24,801 nucleotides of DNA from an uncultured Bacillota bacterium (GTDB lineage: Bacteria > Bacillota_I > Bacilli_A > RF39 > UBA660): NCBI GenBank assembly GCA_946626905.1, contig CAMOVA010000006.1:1-24801 (forward strand), written 5' to 3'. Within the stretch, counting starts at the first letter, position 1. Each line of letters begins with the position of its first letter. Positions 7,885 to 14,819 of this stretch are shown here, in pieces. The notes under the pieces were generated by a model. It was not told the origin of the DNA and did no database searches. It saw only the letters and a program-made list of their open reading frames with translations. The position numbers and the translations under genes were made by a program.

Positions 7885-8630
7885 TGAAAGTTTCTGTTTT
7901 AGCAAGTGGTTCTAAAGGTAATGTTTCATATTTAGAAACAGAAAAGACAAAAATTCTTGTAGATGTTGGAATGAATTGTTTATATATAGAAACTAAACTA
8001 AAAAAATTAGGAATAAATCCTAAAGATATAGATGCAATTGTTTTAACACACACTCATGTTGACCATATAAATGGACTTAGAGTTTTTTATAAAAAATATA
8101 AACCAAAAGTATATCTTACCGACAAAATGTTAAAGGATATATGTGAAATTGATAATTATGAATTAATAGAAGATGATTTTTCTATTAATGATTTAAAAGT
8201 AGAAGTTATAAAAACATCTCATGATGCATCTGATTCAAATGGATATATATTTTCAAGTGATTCAAAATCAGTTGTTTATATAACTGATACAGGTTATATA
8301 AACAAAAGATATTCTAAAAAATTAGAAAACAAAAATGTTTATATTATTGAAAGTAACCATGATGTAGAAATGTTACAAAATGGTAAATATCCATATCATT
8401 TAAAGCAACGAATTTTAAGTGATAGTGGCCATTTATCAAATGATATGACTTCAAAGTATTTATTATCATATATTGGATCAAATACAAAAGATATAATATT
8501 AATTCATTTAAGTCATGAGAATAATACTAAAGAGTTAGCTTATGATACTTTAAAAAATACTTTAAAAAATAAAATGCCAAATGTATTAGTATCAGAGCAA
8601 AATGATAATACAGAGATGATAGAAATATGA
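7884..8630 (+). CDS. walJ: WalJ/YycJ metallo-beta-lactamase-fold hydrolase
   Basis: This is a 248-aa protein of the WalJ (YycJ) branch of the metallo-beta-lactamase fold, a predicted exonuclease-like metal hydrolase associated with the WalRK wall-stress system in Bacillus. It starts with SVLASGSKGNVSYLE. The metal motif is THTHVDHINGL (HxHxDH type). Later ligands lie in TSHDASDS, YITDTGY, ESNHD and SGHLSND. walR, walK, walH and walI are not in the window, so only the terminal part of that neighbourhood (walJ then rlmH) is kept. It overlaps dnaB by 1 nt and rlmH by 4 nt. Confidence 0.92.
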   Translation: MKVSVLASGSKGNVSYLETEKTKILVDVGMNCLYIETKLKKLGINPKDIDAIVLTHTHVDHINGLRVFYKKYKPKVYLTDKMLKDICEIDNYELIEDDFSINDLKVEVIKTSHDASDSNGYIFSSDSKSVVYITDTGYINKRYSKKLENKNVYIIESNHDVEMLQNGKYPYHLKQRILSDSGHLSNDMTSKYLLSYIGSNTKDIILIHLSHENNTKELAYDTLKNTLKNKMPNVLVSEQNDNTEMIEI

Positions 8631-9082
8631 TAAAAATAATATGTGTAGGAAAAATAAAAGAAAAATTTTATACTGAAGCTATAAAAGAATATTTAAAAAG
8701 ATTAAGCAAATATACAAAAGTAGAAATAATAGAAGTTCCTGATCAAGTAAACGCTAATACCGACATAATCCTAGAAAAAGAAAAACAATTAATATTAAAT
8801 AGAATTCAAGATAAGGACTATGTCATAACACTTGAAATAGAAGGTAAACCTTTAACTAGTGTAGAGTTTTCAAAAATGATAGAAAATACATTAATAAAAA
8901 ATAGTAATATTACATTTATAATAGGTGGATCATATGGTCTACATGATGAAATAAAATCAATTAGTAACTACCATTTATCATTTTCAACCATGACTTTTCC
9001 TCACCAATTATTCAGAGTAATATTGTTAGAACAAATATATAGAGCATACAAAATAATCAATAATGAAAGTTATCATAAATAG
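8627..9082 (+). CDS. rlmH: RlmH, 23S rRNA pseudouridine-1915 N3-methyltransferase
   Basis: RlmH is a SPOUT methyltransferase that modifies pseudouridine 1915 in helix 69 of 23S rRNA in assembled 70S ribosomes. The 151-aa product is close to the usual size. The SAM-binding knot region is FIIGGSYGLHDEI, and the hallmark C-terminus is HQLFRVILLEQIYRAYKI, ending in ESYHK. The ATGA overlap with walJ gives translational coupling. It closes the operon and is followed by a terminator. Confidence 0.97.
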   Translation: MIKIICVGKIKEKFYTEAIKEYLKRLSKYTKVEIIEVPDQVNANTDIILEKEKQLILNRIQDKDYVITLEIEGKPLTSVEFSKMIENTLIKNSNITFIIGGSYGLHDEIKSISNYHLSFSTMTFPHQLFRVILLEQIYRAYKIINNESYHK

Positions 9083-9095
9083 TATTAAATTTAAT

Positions 9096-9124
9096 AAAAA
9101 GTCTTTAAAAAAAGGCTTTTTTTT
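9096..9124 (+). terminator. Intrinsic terminator after rlmH
   Basis: The arms AAAAGTCTTT and AAAGGCTTTT pair with one G-U wobble, close on AAAA and run into a T tract ending at 9124. The next promoter's TGA-TATAAT begins at the last T. Confidence 0.85.
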
Positions 9125-9145
9125 GATATAATTATTATAGGTGGT
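9124..9145 (+). promoter_or_regulatory. Extended -10 and SD for the 9149 gene
   Basis: TGA-TATAAT (-10 at 9127-9132) predicts a start at A9139, the first base of AGGTGGT. The leader is about 10 nt. Confidence 0.55.
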
Positions 9146-9148
9146 ATT

Positions 9149-9982
9149 ATGAAAGATAAATTAATAAATTATGTTGAATTAATGAACCGTTATGATGAAA
9201 ATCCAGGAGTAAGTACTCAAATGTTATTTAGAAAACAAGAATTGATGGATATCAAAGATATACAACAAGAAGCAGAAAATAACATTGATTTAAAAAAACT
9301 TATAATTGATTTTCAAAGATTATTACCTAATGAAAGAATGTCAAAGTTAAATGACTTTTTAAAAAAGGAAGAATTGAAAACTTTAAAGGAAGATATTTTA
9401 AATCAAAATGCGACAGTAGAAGAAAAACAAATTTCATTAAAATATAGTGTTCCTGTTAGTTCGATAGAACATTGTTATTTATCAGATGGTACAGAATTAT
9501 ATAAATTTAAATCAAAAGATGATTCAACAACTATACTGAAATTAGAAGATAGTAAAAATTATCATAATACAAAAATATTAAAACAACTTTTTATGGCTAA
9601 ATCAGATGAATTAAAAAATTATACTGAAAAAATAGATAGAATGAATCCATCAAATAAAAAGAAATTTAATTTCATTATTAATAATCGTTCAATCTATAAT
9701 GTAAAGGCTATAAACCTAGATTATGCTATTTACTTAAATGAAAAAGATGAATTACTTGAAGTAATGTATGATCAATCAAAACAAACTATAAGTGTTCGTA
9801 ACACAACTGAAAAATATAAGAAAGTACAACCTGAAAGAGTAATGAATACTCCAAAAGAAGAACCAGCATTAGCTATTAAAAGTAAATCTGGATTCATAAA
9901 TGCATTCTTATTATTTACATTAACAGGATTTACAGGAGGAGTTTTAGCAACTATTCTATCATTATTTTTAAGTAAAATTTGA
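9149..9982 (+). CDS. Unknown C-tail-anchored protein
   Basis: This is a 277-aa protein with one strongly hydrophobic segment at its very end (about residues 251-276, from FINAFLLFTLTGFTGG) and no N-terminal signal. It is probably a cytosolic domain anchored by its tail. The first ~100 residues are charged and helical (for example MDIKDIQQEAENN, MSKLNDFLKKEELKTLKED). The middle (about 105-230) has alternating hydrophobics suggestive of a beta-rich fold. I do not recognise it. It has its own promoter and its transcript ends at the hairpin that also holds the spoIIR SD. Codon use fits neighbouring genes. Confidence 0.8.
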   Translation: MKDKLINYVELMNRYDENPGVSTQMLFRKQELMDIKDIQQEAENNIDLKKLIIDFQRLLPNERMSKLNDFLKKEELKTLKEDILNQNATVEEKQISLKYSVPVSSIEHCYLSDGTELYKFKSKDDSTTILKLEDSKNYHNTKILKQLFMAKSDELKNYTEKIDRMNPSNKKKFNFIINNRSIYNVKAINLDYAIYLNEKDELLEVMYDQSKQTISVRNTTEKYKKVQPERVMNTPKEEPALAIKSKSGFINAFLLFTLTGFTGGVLATILSLFLSKI

Positions 9983-10010
9983 ATAAAATAATTTAAAATC
10001 GCCAATATTA
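9981..10010 (+). promoter_or_regulatory. Candidate forespore (sigma-F-type) promoter of spoIIR
   Basis: GAATA (9981-9985), 15 bp and GCCAATATTA (10001-10010) approach the Bacillus sigma-F consensus GywTA-N15-GgnrAnAnTw, with one mismatch in each box. spoIIR is a sigma-F target in Bacillus, which supports the call. The predicted start near A10017 lies inside the terminator hairpin, leaving AGG of the SD and a 12-nt leader. AT-rich sequence makes chance matches likely. Confidence 0.35.
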
Positions 10011-10030
10011 AATAGGAGGCGATTTTTTTT
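9995..10030 (+). terminator. Terminator hairpin containing the spoIIR SD
   Basis: The stem AAAATCGCC/GGCGATTTT (9995-10003 with 10018-10026), 14-nt loop and T tract to 10030 form a standard intrinsic terminator for the 9149-9982 gene. Its loop and 3' arm contain AGGAGGCG, the SD of spoIIR, and the T tract supplies the first two bases of the TTG start codon. Confidence 0.75.
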
Positions 10031-10562
10031 GAAAAAATTATTGCTTATAATTTTAATTATAGTTACTATTATTTTATATAAAAATAAACAATTAGAAAAA
10101 CAACAATTAGTTATACCAAATAATTCAATAAGACTTAGAGTTCTAGCAAACAGTAATTCAAAAGCAGATCAAGATATGAAAATAAAATTAACATTAGAAG
10201 CTCATTCAATTATAAATGAATTACTTAAAGATGTTGATAGTAAGGAAGAAGCAGATTATATTATCAGAAATAATATAACTAATATAAATGAAAAAATTAA
10301 AAATAAATTATCTAATTTAAATTATAATGGTACTTATTATTTATCATATGGGAATACATTTTTCCCTGAAAAAAGATATGATGATATTATCTATAATAAG
10401 GGATATTACGATTCAATATTGATAACTCTGGGAAAAGGTGAGGGTAAAAACTGGTGGTGTGTTCTTTTCCCACCACTTTGCCTAATGGAAACTCAAAAAG
10501 ATAATGTAGATAAGGTAGAATACAAATTTTTTATAAAAGATATGATTAATAAATATTTTTAG
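10029..10562 (+). CDS. spoIIR: SpoIIR, stage II sporulation signalling protein
   Basis: SpoIIR is made in the forespore under sigma-F and secreted across the septum, where it triggers SpoIIGA to process pro-sigma-E in the mother cell. The 177-aa product has an N-terminal signal/anchor (about residues 3-18), the family motif SIRLRVLANSNSKADQDMKI (about 34-53) and the hallmark GEGKNWWCVLFPPLCL (about 136-151). The start is TTG at 10029, 9 nt after AGGAGG; no ATG fits. The SD and start codon are embedded in a terminator hairpin, which would block translation from read-through mRNA. ytaF follows within 45 bp. Confidence 0.95.
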   Translation: MKKLLLIILIIVTIILYKNKQLEKQQLVIPNNSIRLRVLANSNSKADQDMKIKLTLEAHSIINELLKDVDSKEEADYIIRNNITNINEKIKNKLSNLNYNGTYYLSYGNTFFPEKRYDDIIYNKGYYDSILITLGKGEGKNWWCVLFPPLCLMETQKDNVDKVEYKFFIKDMINKYF

Positions 10563-10590
10563 TATAAAAATATAAACCTCAAATAGAATT
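10562..10590 (+). promoter_or_regulatory. Candidate forespore-type promoter of the ytaF-like gene
   Basis: GTATA (10562-10566) overlaps the spoIIR stop. After 14 bp, AAATAGAATT (10581-10590) matches the AnAnTw end of the sigma-F/G -10 consensus but lacks its GG. The predicted start near 10597 lies in the 3' arm of the hairpin. This is weak as a consensus match; it is included because it repeats the spoIIR and spoIIQ layout. Confidence 0.25.
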
Positions 10591-10607
10591 CTATAGGAGG
10601 TTTTTTT
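10574..10607 (+). terminator. Terminator hairpin containing the ytaF SD
   Basis: The arms AAACCTC (10574-10580) and GAGGTTT (10597-10603) are followed by T to 10607, and ATG starts at 10608. The loop holds the palindrome ATAGAATTCTAT, so an inner stem is possible. The SD GGAGG (10596-10600) is almost wholly the 3' arm. Confidence 0.7.
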
Positions 10608-11135
10608 ATGCAACTAATTGTATTAATAATAATAAGTATTAGTTTAAGTATGGACGCATTTTCATTAGCTCTTGTTTATGGCTTGCAAAACATGAATAAA
10701 AAAGATCAATACGTTTTATCTTTAATAGTAGGTATATATCATTTTATAATGCCACAAATTAGTAATTTATTTGGAGAAAAAATCTTTTCTCTTATTAATA
10801 TAAATTTGTCTTTTATATGTTTTATAATTTTATTTATTATAGGCTTAGAAATGATTCTTTCAAAAGAAGATAGTGATAAAGCAAAAGAATTATCATTAAA
10901 GAATTATTTATTCTTTGGATTAGCAGTAAGTATAGATTCTTTTTCTTTAGGGTTAGGATTAGATACTATATATTCAAATAAAATAGTTGCCTCCTCTGTT
11001 TTCATGTTAATAAGTGCTTTTTTTACTTATTTGGGGTTAATATTAGGCAATAAAATTAATCATATTATAGGTAAAATATCTACAACTATAGGTGGAGTTA
11101 TATTAATGATTATAGCAATAATATACTTGATATAA
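10608..11135 (+). CDS. ytaF: YtaF/MntP-family sporulation membrane protein
   Basis: This is a 175-aa protein with about six membrane segments arranged as two repeats. The first repeat has SMDAFSLAL (about residues 14-22) and the second has SIDSFSLGLGLD (about 108-119). Paired Asp motifs of this kind are typical of the MntP manganese-exporter/YtaF family. Adjacency to spoIIR favours the sporulation branch (YtaF) over a housekeeping Mn2+ exporter, but the sequence alone does not settle this. The SD GGAGG lies in a terminator hairpin, as for spoIIR. No terminator is evident after it; the murA promoter follows. Confidence 0.85.
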   Translation: MQLIVLIIISISLSMDAFSLALVYGLQNMNKKDQYVLSLIVGIYHFIMPQISNLFGEKIFSLININLSFICFIILFIIGLEMILSKEDSDKAKELSLKNYLFFGLAVSIDSFSLGLGLDTIYSNKIVASSVFMLISAFFTYLGLILGNKINHIIGKISTTIGGVILMIIAIIYLI

Positions 11136-11190
11136 CTTTACTTTTATATAAAAAATATATATAATTAAAATAAGAGAAAAATAATAATTA

Positions 11191-11234
11191 TTGTGACAAA
11201 TAACTAATTAAAACATAATAATAAAACAGGAGGA
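11191..11234 (+). promoter_or_regulatory. murA promoter and SD
   Basis: TTGTGA (11191-11196), 17 bp and CATAAT (11214-11219) predict a start near A11226 and a 14-nt leader carrying AGGAGGAG. The rest of the 104-bp gap (11136-11190) is plain A/T with no structure I can name. Confidence 0.5.
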
Positions 11235-11239
11235 GTATT

Positions 11240-12493
11240 ATGAAGCAAATAAAGATAAAAGGTGGCAATATATTAAGTGGTGATATAAATATTAGTGGAG
11301 CTAAAAATAGTGCGGTTGCTCTTATTCCTGCATCATTATTATCAGATGAGGAAGTAAGAATAGATAACATACCTAATATTTCTGATATAGATGCATTAAA
11401 TGAAATATTAGAATATTTAGGTGCTAGTGTTAAAAGAGATGGATCATTAATGATAATTGATTCACATAATATAAAAAATAAAAAAATTCCAGAAAGCATT
11501 TCAAAAAAATTAAGAGCATCATATTATTTTATGTCAGCATTACTAGGTAAATATAAACGTGTTGAAATGTATTTTCCAGGTGGATGTTCAATAGGAACAA
11601 GACCAATAGATCAAACATTAAAAACATTTAGAGCTTTAGGAGCAACAGTAATAGAAGATGGAAATAAGTATACAATAACTGCTGATAAATTAGTAGGTAC
11701 TACAATTCAATTGGATATGCCAAGTGTAGGAGCTACTGTTAATACTTTATTAGTTGCTGTAAGAGCAGAAGGTGAAACAATATTAAAAAATGCTGCAAAA
11801 GAGCCAGAAATTGTAAGTGTAGCAACTTTCTTAAATCAAATGGGTGCTAAAATAGTAGGTGCCGGAACAAGTGAAATAAGAATAGAAGGCGTAGATTATT
11901 TAGGAAGCTGTTTTACAGAAGTTATTCCTGATAGAATAGAAGCAGGTACTTATTTAATTGCAGGAGCACTTATAGGGAAAGATTTAACAATAAGAAATAT
12001 GATACCAGAACATATTTCTTCATTAACAAGCAAATTAAAAGAAATGGGATGTAAATTAAAAATAGGAAAAGACTATATAACTATATCAAAAAGTGATAAT
12101 TTAACACCAGTTAAAATTAAAACTTTGGGATATCCAGGATTCCCAACTGATTTACAACAACCAATAACTACATTACTTACTCAAGTAAATGGAACTTCTA
12201 TTTTAGAAGAAACAATTTATGAAAATAGATTTCAAAATGTTCCATATTTAAATCAAATGGGATCTAATATTGAAATCAAAGAAAGAACAATTAAAATAAA
12301 GGGACCTACTAAATTAGTAGGAGCAACTGTAGAAGCAACGGATTTAAGAGCAGGTGCATGTCTTGTTTTAGCAGGTTTAGTTGCTGAAGGTGAAACAACA
12401 GTAACTGAAATAAAACATGTTCTTAGAGGATATGAAAATATCATTGAAAAATTACAAAATGTAGGTGCTAAAATAGAATTAGAAGAAATATAA
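11240..12493 (+). CDS. murA: MurA, UDP-GlcNAc 1-carboxyvinyltransferase
   Basis: MurA catalyses the first committed step of peptidoglycan synthesis, transferring enolpyruvate from PEP to UDP-GlcNAc. The 417-aa product has the usual length. Key residues are K22-N23 in GAKNSAVAL and the active-site loop Cys116 in PGGCSIGTRP. The Cys, rather than Asp, predicts a normal fosfomycin-reactive site. The later motif is PTDLQQP, and the late Arg lies in ATDLRAGA. In Bacillus murAA is also near DUF1146 and spoIID, and the same group appears here. It has its own promoter and terminator. Confidence 0.98.
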   Translation: MKQIKIKGGNILSGDINISGAKNSAVALIPASLLSDEEVRIDNIPNISDIDALNEILEYLGASVKRDGSLMIIDSHNIKNKKIPESISKKLRASYYFMSALLGKYKRVEMYFPGGCSIGTRPIDQTLKTFRALGATVIEDGNKYTITADKLVGTTIQLDMPSVGATVNTLLVAVRAEGETILKNAAKEPEIVSVATFLNQMGAKIVGAGTSEIRIEGVDYLGSCFTEVIPDRIEAGTYLIAGALIGKDLTIRNMIPEHISSLTSKLKEMGCKLKIGKDYITISKSDNLTPVKIKTLGYPGFPTDLQQPITTLLTQVNGTSILEETIYENRFQNVPYLNQMGSNIEIKERTIKIKGPTKLVGATVEATDLRAGACLVLAGLVAEGETTVTEIKHVLRGYENIIEKLQNVGAKIELEEI

Positions 12494-12494
12494 T

Positions 12495-12519
12495 AAAGTA
12501 GTAACAACTACTTTTTTTT
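12495..12519 (+). terminator. Intrinsic terminator after murA
   Basis: The stem AAAGTAGT/ACTACTTT has an AACA loop and a T tract. The SD of the next gene (AGGGGG, 12520-12525) starts at the end of the T tract, so that gene is either reached by read-through or has a promoter I cannot see. Confidence 0.88.
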
Positions 12520-12530
12520 AGGGGGTTAAA

Positions 12531-13118
12531 ATGAAATTGAAATTATATATATTTTTGATTTTAATTGTATTTTTTACATTTTTAATATATATAGAAAATA
12601 AAGATAATAAAATATATTATGTTAATATTGATTCAACAAACAAGGGAGAATATAATAATTATATTAAAACTAAATTATTAGAAAATAATAAATTAGAAAA
12701 ATATGTGAATGATTTTTCAAGCAAAGATTTAAGAACTACAGATTTAATAGAAGAAATAAAAACAAATAAAAAGCAAAGACAAAAAACAATTCAGCAGGTA
12801 TTAATAAAGGCAGATTTGATAACATTAAATATAGGTATAAATGACATAAGTTATAAAATTGGGAAAAGTACAGAACAAGAATTAATTAATTATACCGATG
12901 AAATATTTAATGATATAGAAAAACTATTTAAACTGCTCAGAGTTTATAGTAAAGAAAATATATATATAATAAAATTTAATAATTCTTATGGTGAATACTA
13001 TAATAATTATTTTGAATATGCTAATAACAAATTAGAAAAAATAAGTAAAAAATACAACATAAAAGTAATAGAAGAAAACAAACTAAATGATTTACTAAAA
13101 AAACAAAAAATGATATAA
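12531..13118 (+). CDS. Degenerate SGNH/GDSL-like membrane-anchored protein
   Basis: This is a 195-aa protein with an N-terminal membrane anchor (residues ~5-21) and an extracytoplasmic domain. Weak but ordered similarity to SGNH hydrolases of the YpmR type is visible. YYVNIDSTNKG (D34-S35) is where GDSLT would be. RTTDLIEEI follows, then ADLITLNIGINDI (94-106) at the GxND block. The C-terminal DxxH block is not recognisable: the region reads KVIEENKLND, with Glu for Asp and no His. It is thus probably inactive as a hydrolase or remodelled. It lies between murA and the Bax-inhibitor gene, directly after the murA terminator. The family call is inference. Confidence 0.65.
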   Translation: MKLKLYIFLILIVFFTFLIYIENKDNKIYYVNIDSTNKGEYNNYIKTKLLENNKLEKYVNDFSSKDLRTTDLIEEIKTNKKQRQKTIQQVLIKADLITLNIGINDISYKIGKSTEQELINYTDEIFNDIEKLFKLLRVYSKENIYIIKFNNSYGEYYNNYFEYANNKLEKISKKYNIKVIEENKLNDLLKKQKMI

Positions 13119-13132
13119 TCATAATGAGGTGG
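13111..13132 (+). promoter_or_regulatory. Extended -10 and SD for the Bax-inhibitor-1 gene
   Basis: TGA-TATAAT (-10 at 13114-13119) overlaps the end of the preceding gene. TTTACT at 13091-13096 is a 17-bp-spaced -35 candidate. The predicted start near G13126 leaves an 11-nt leader starting GAGGTGG. Confidence 0.55.
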
Positions 13133-13136
13133 TAAA

Positions 13137-13775
13137 ATGAATTCAAACATAATGACAAAAGTATTTTTATGGATGTTTATAGGATTAGCTGTAACATTTG
13201 CAACAGGATCTGTAATAGCTAACAATCCAGACATGATAACTAACATTTTCCAAGGAGGAAGTATTATTGTATTAGCAATAGTAGAATTAGTTTTAGTAAT
13301 AGTTCTATCTGCTAGAATAACAAAAATGAAGCCAACAACAGCAAAATTCTTGTTTATATTATATTCATTTATAACAGGATTAACATTTTCATCAATTTTT
13401 GTTGTTTATAATATTTCATCAATAATTTATGTATTCTTAGCAACATCACTTATAATGTTAGCTATGGCTGCAGCAGGAAATTTTATGAAAGCAGATTTAA
13501 CTAAAATAGGAACAATTCTATTTGTTGGATTAATTGGAGTAATCTTAGCTACTATTGTAAATATATTTATAGGAAGCAGTGAGTTAATGTTTGCTGCAAC
13601 TATTATTTCAATTATAGTATTTGTTATATATGTAGCATATGATGTTCAAAAGATAAAACAATTAGAAGATATAATTCCTGAAGAAAACTTAGCAATCTAT
13701 GGAGCTTTACAATTATATTTAGATTTTATTAACATTTTCATAGATTTATTAAGACTTTTTGGCGATAATAATTAA
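13137..13775 (+). CDS. Bax inhibitor-1/YccA-family membrane protein
   Basis: This is a 212-aa protein with seven hydrophobic segments, of the Bax inhibitor-1 (TMBIM) superfamily. Bacterial members such as Bacillus YetJ are pH-sensitive calcium-leak channels, while E. coli YccA modulates FtsH. Supporting features are the start VFLWMFIGLAVTFATGS and the C-terminal YDVQKIKQLED (acidic pair near the pore) with LQLYLDFINIFIDLLRLFG. The role here is not determined. It has its own extended -10 promoter with an 11-nt leader. The stop is 6 bp before the rpmE -35. Confidence 0.9.
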   Translation: MNSNIMTKVFLWMFIGLAVTFATGSVIANNPDMITNIFQGGSIIVLAIVELVLVIVLSARITKMKPTTAKFLFILYSFITGLTFSSIFVVYNISSIIYVFLATSLIMLAMAAAGNFMKADLTKIGTILFVGLIGVILATIVNIFIGSSELMFAATIISIIVFVIYVAYDVQKIKQLEDIIPEENLAIYGALQLYLDFINIFIDLLRLFGDNN

Positions 13776-13781
13776 AAATAC

Positions 13782-13810
13782 TTGCAAACTTCTAAAAACG
13801 TTGCTATAAT
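13782..13810 (+). promoter_or_regulatory. rpmE: rpmE promoter
   Basis: TTGCAA (13782-13787), 17 bp and TGC-TATAAT (13805-13810) make one of the best sigma-A-type promoters in the window. The predicted start is near G13817, giving a 49-nt leader. Confidence 0.75.
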
Positions 13811-13816
13811 ATAGGA

Positions 13817-13865
13817 GCAATAAATTACTATGACTTGAATTAGTCATGGCGGAAGGAGAAATAAT
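13817..13865 (+). promoter_or_regulatory. rpmE: Structured rpmE (L31) 5' leader
   Basis: The leader contains an 8-bp stem CTATGACT/AGTCATGG (13828-13835 with 13842-13849; one T-G pair) and a TGAATT loop, 4 bases before the SD GAAGGAG. Most other leaders here are 9-15 nt and unstructured. Autoregulatory L31 leaders have been proposed in Firmicutes and other phyla; I could not compare this with their consensus. Confidence 0.55.
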
Positions 13866-14078
13866 ATGAAAAAAGGAATACATCCAGAGTATGTGGATAC
13901 AAAAGTAACTTGTGCTTGTGGTAATACATTTACTGTAAAATCAAATAAAGCAGAATTACATTTAGAAACATGTGACAAATGTCATCCTTTCTATACTGGT
14001 CAACAAGGTGCAGTTTCAAAAACTGGTCGTGTTGAAATGTTTAATAAAAAGTATGGATTTAATAAAAAGACAAATTAA
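13866..14078 (+). CDS. rpmE: Ribosomal protein bL31, zinc-binding form
   Basis: This 70-aa large-subunit protein bridges towards the small subunit. It has all four zinc-ligand cysteines, C16-x-C18 and C36-x2-C39, so it is the 'C+' RpmE rather than the zinc-free paralogue RpmE2/YtiA. The motif HPFYTGQQ follows. In Bacillus the C+ form can serve as a zinc store released under zinc limitation. It is monocistronic, between a strong promoter with a hairpin leader and a terminator. Confidence 0.98.
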   Translation: MKKGIHPEYVDTKVTCACGNTFTVKSNKAELHLETCDKCHPFYTGQQGAVSKTGRVEMFNKKYGFNKKTN

Positions 14079-14089
14079 TGTCTTTTTTT
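14065..14089 (+). terminator. Intrinsic terminator after rpmE
   Basis: The arms AAAAGACA and TGTCTTTT enclose an AATTAA loop that includes the stop codon; a T tract follows. Confidence 0.87.
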
Positions 14090-14098
14090 ATTATCATG

Positions 14099-14139
14099 TT
14101 GAATATAAAAATAACAAGTGATAAAATATTTATAGGAGG
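14099..14139 (+). promoter_or_regulatory. rpiB promoter and SD
   Basis: TTGAAT (14099-14104), 17 bp and TGA-TAAAAT (14122-14127) predict a start at A14134, the first base of AGGAGGC. The leader is 11 nt. Confidence 0.65.
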
Positions 14140-14144
14140 CATAT

Positions 14145-14582
14145 ATGAAAATAGGAATAGCAAATGATCATAGAGGATATGAATTAAAAAAAGAAATAGT
14201 AGAATTTTTAAATAACCTAGGATATGATGTAGTAAATTATGGATCAGATTCAACAGAACCAGTTGATTATCCTGAATATGCATTTAAAATAGGAGAAGCA
14301 ATAAAGAATAAAGAAATAGATAGAGGTATACTTATCTGTAGAACAGGTATAGGTATGAGTATAGCTTGTAATAAAGTAAAAGGCGTTAGATGTGCTAAAG
14401 TAGATAATGTTGATGAAGCGGCTCTAACAAGATTAGATAATGATAGTAATGTTATCGCGATTAGTTATATAAAAGATATTACAGAATTAAAAGAAATAAT
14501 TAAAACTTTCTTAGAAATAAAATTTAGTGGTGAAGAAAGACATAAAAGAAGAATTAGTTTAATTGATAATTATGGTGAATAA
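14145..14582 (+). CDS. rpiB: RpiB, ribose-5-phosphate isomerase B
   Basis: RpiB interconverts ribose 5-phosphate and ribulose 5-phosphate in the pentose phosphate pathway. The 145-aa product has D8-H9 in NDHRGYELK, the presumed catalytic Cys65 in ICRTGIGMSIACNK (usually CGTGIG), and the late block RLDNDSNVIA. In most RpiB proteins the last motif reads RxHNDxNV, and the His takes part in ring opening; here it is Asp. A related sugar-phosphate substrate is therefore possible. The stop overlaps the DUF1146 gene's ATG (TAATG), so the two are coupled. Confidence 0.92.
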   Translation: MKIGIANDHRGYELKKEIVEFLNNLGYDVVNYGSDSTEPVDYPEYAFKIGEAIKNKEIDRGILICRTGIGMSIACNKVKGVRCAKVDNVDEAALTRLDNDSNVIAISYIKDITELKEIIKTFLEIKFSGEERHKRRISLIDNYGE

Positions 14583-14779
14583 TGACTATTAAGACTATAT
14601 TATATATAATAATGATTCCAATAGTTTTATGGGCATTAGATTCAATTAATATAAATTCTATTTTCAAAAAAAACAGATATTATCAAGCAAGACTATTCTA
14701 TTTAATATTGACAATAGTAATATCTTATTTGTTAGTAAATTTTATAATAGATTTTACTAATTATACAAAATTTGTATAA
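14582..14779 (+). CDS. ywzB: DUF1146 (YwzB-like) small membrane protein
   Basis: This is a 65-aa protein with two membrane segments (about residues 5-20 and 38-57). The pattern WALDSININSIF, then QARLFYLILTIVISYLL, then FIIDF matches the YwzB/DUF1146 family. In Bacillus ywzB lies between the atp operon and murAA, close to spoIID; here it is likewise next to spoIID. The function is unknown. It starts within the rpiB stop codon (TAATG) and is followed by a terminator. Confidence 0.8.
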   Translation: MTIKTILYIIMIPIVLWALDSININSIFKKNRYYQARLFYLILTIVISYLLVNFIIDFTNYTKFV

Positions 14780-14805
14780 AACGACATTTATTTTGTCGTT
14801 TTTTT
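14778..14805 (+). terminator. Intrinsic terminator before spoIID
   Basis: The arms AAAACGACA and TGTCGTTTT enclose a 7-nt T-rich loop and lead into a T tract ending at 14805. Confidence 0.87.
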
Positions 14806-14819
14806 AGTATTCTCTTATA

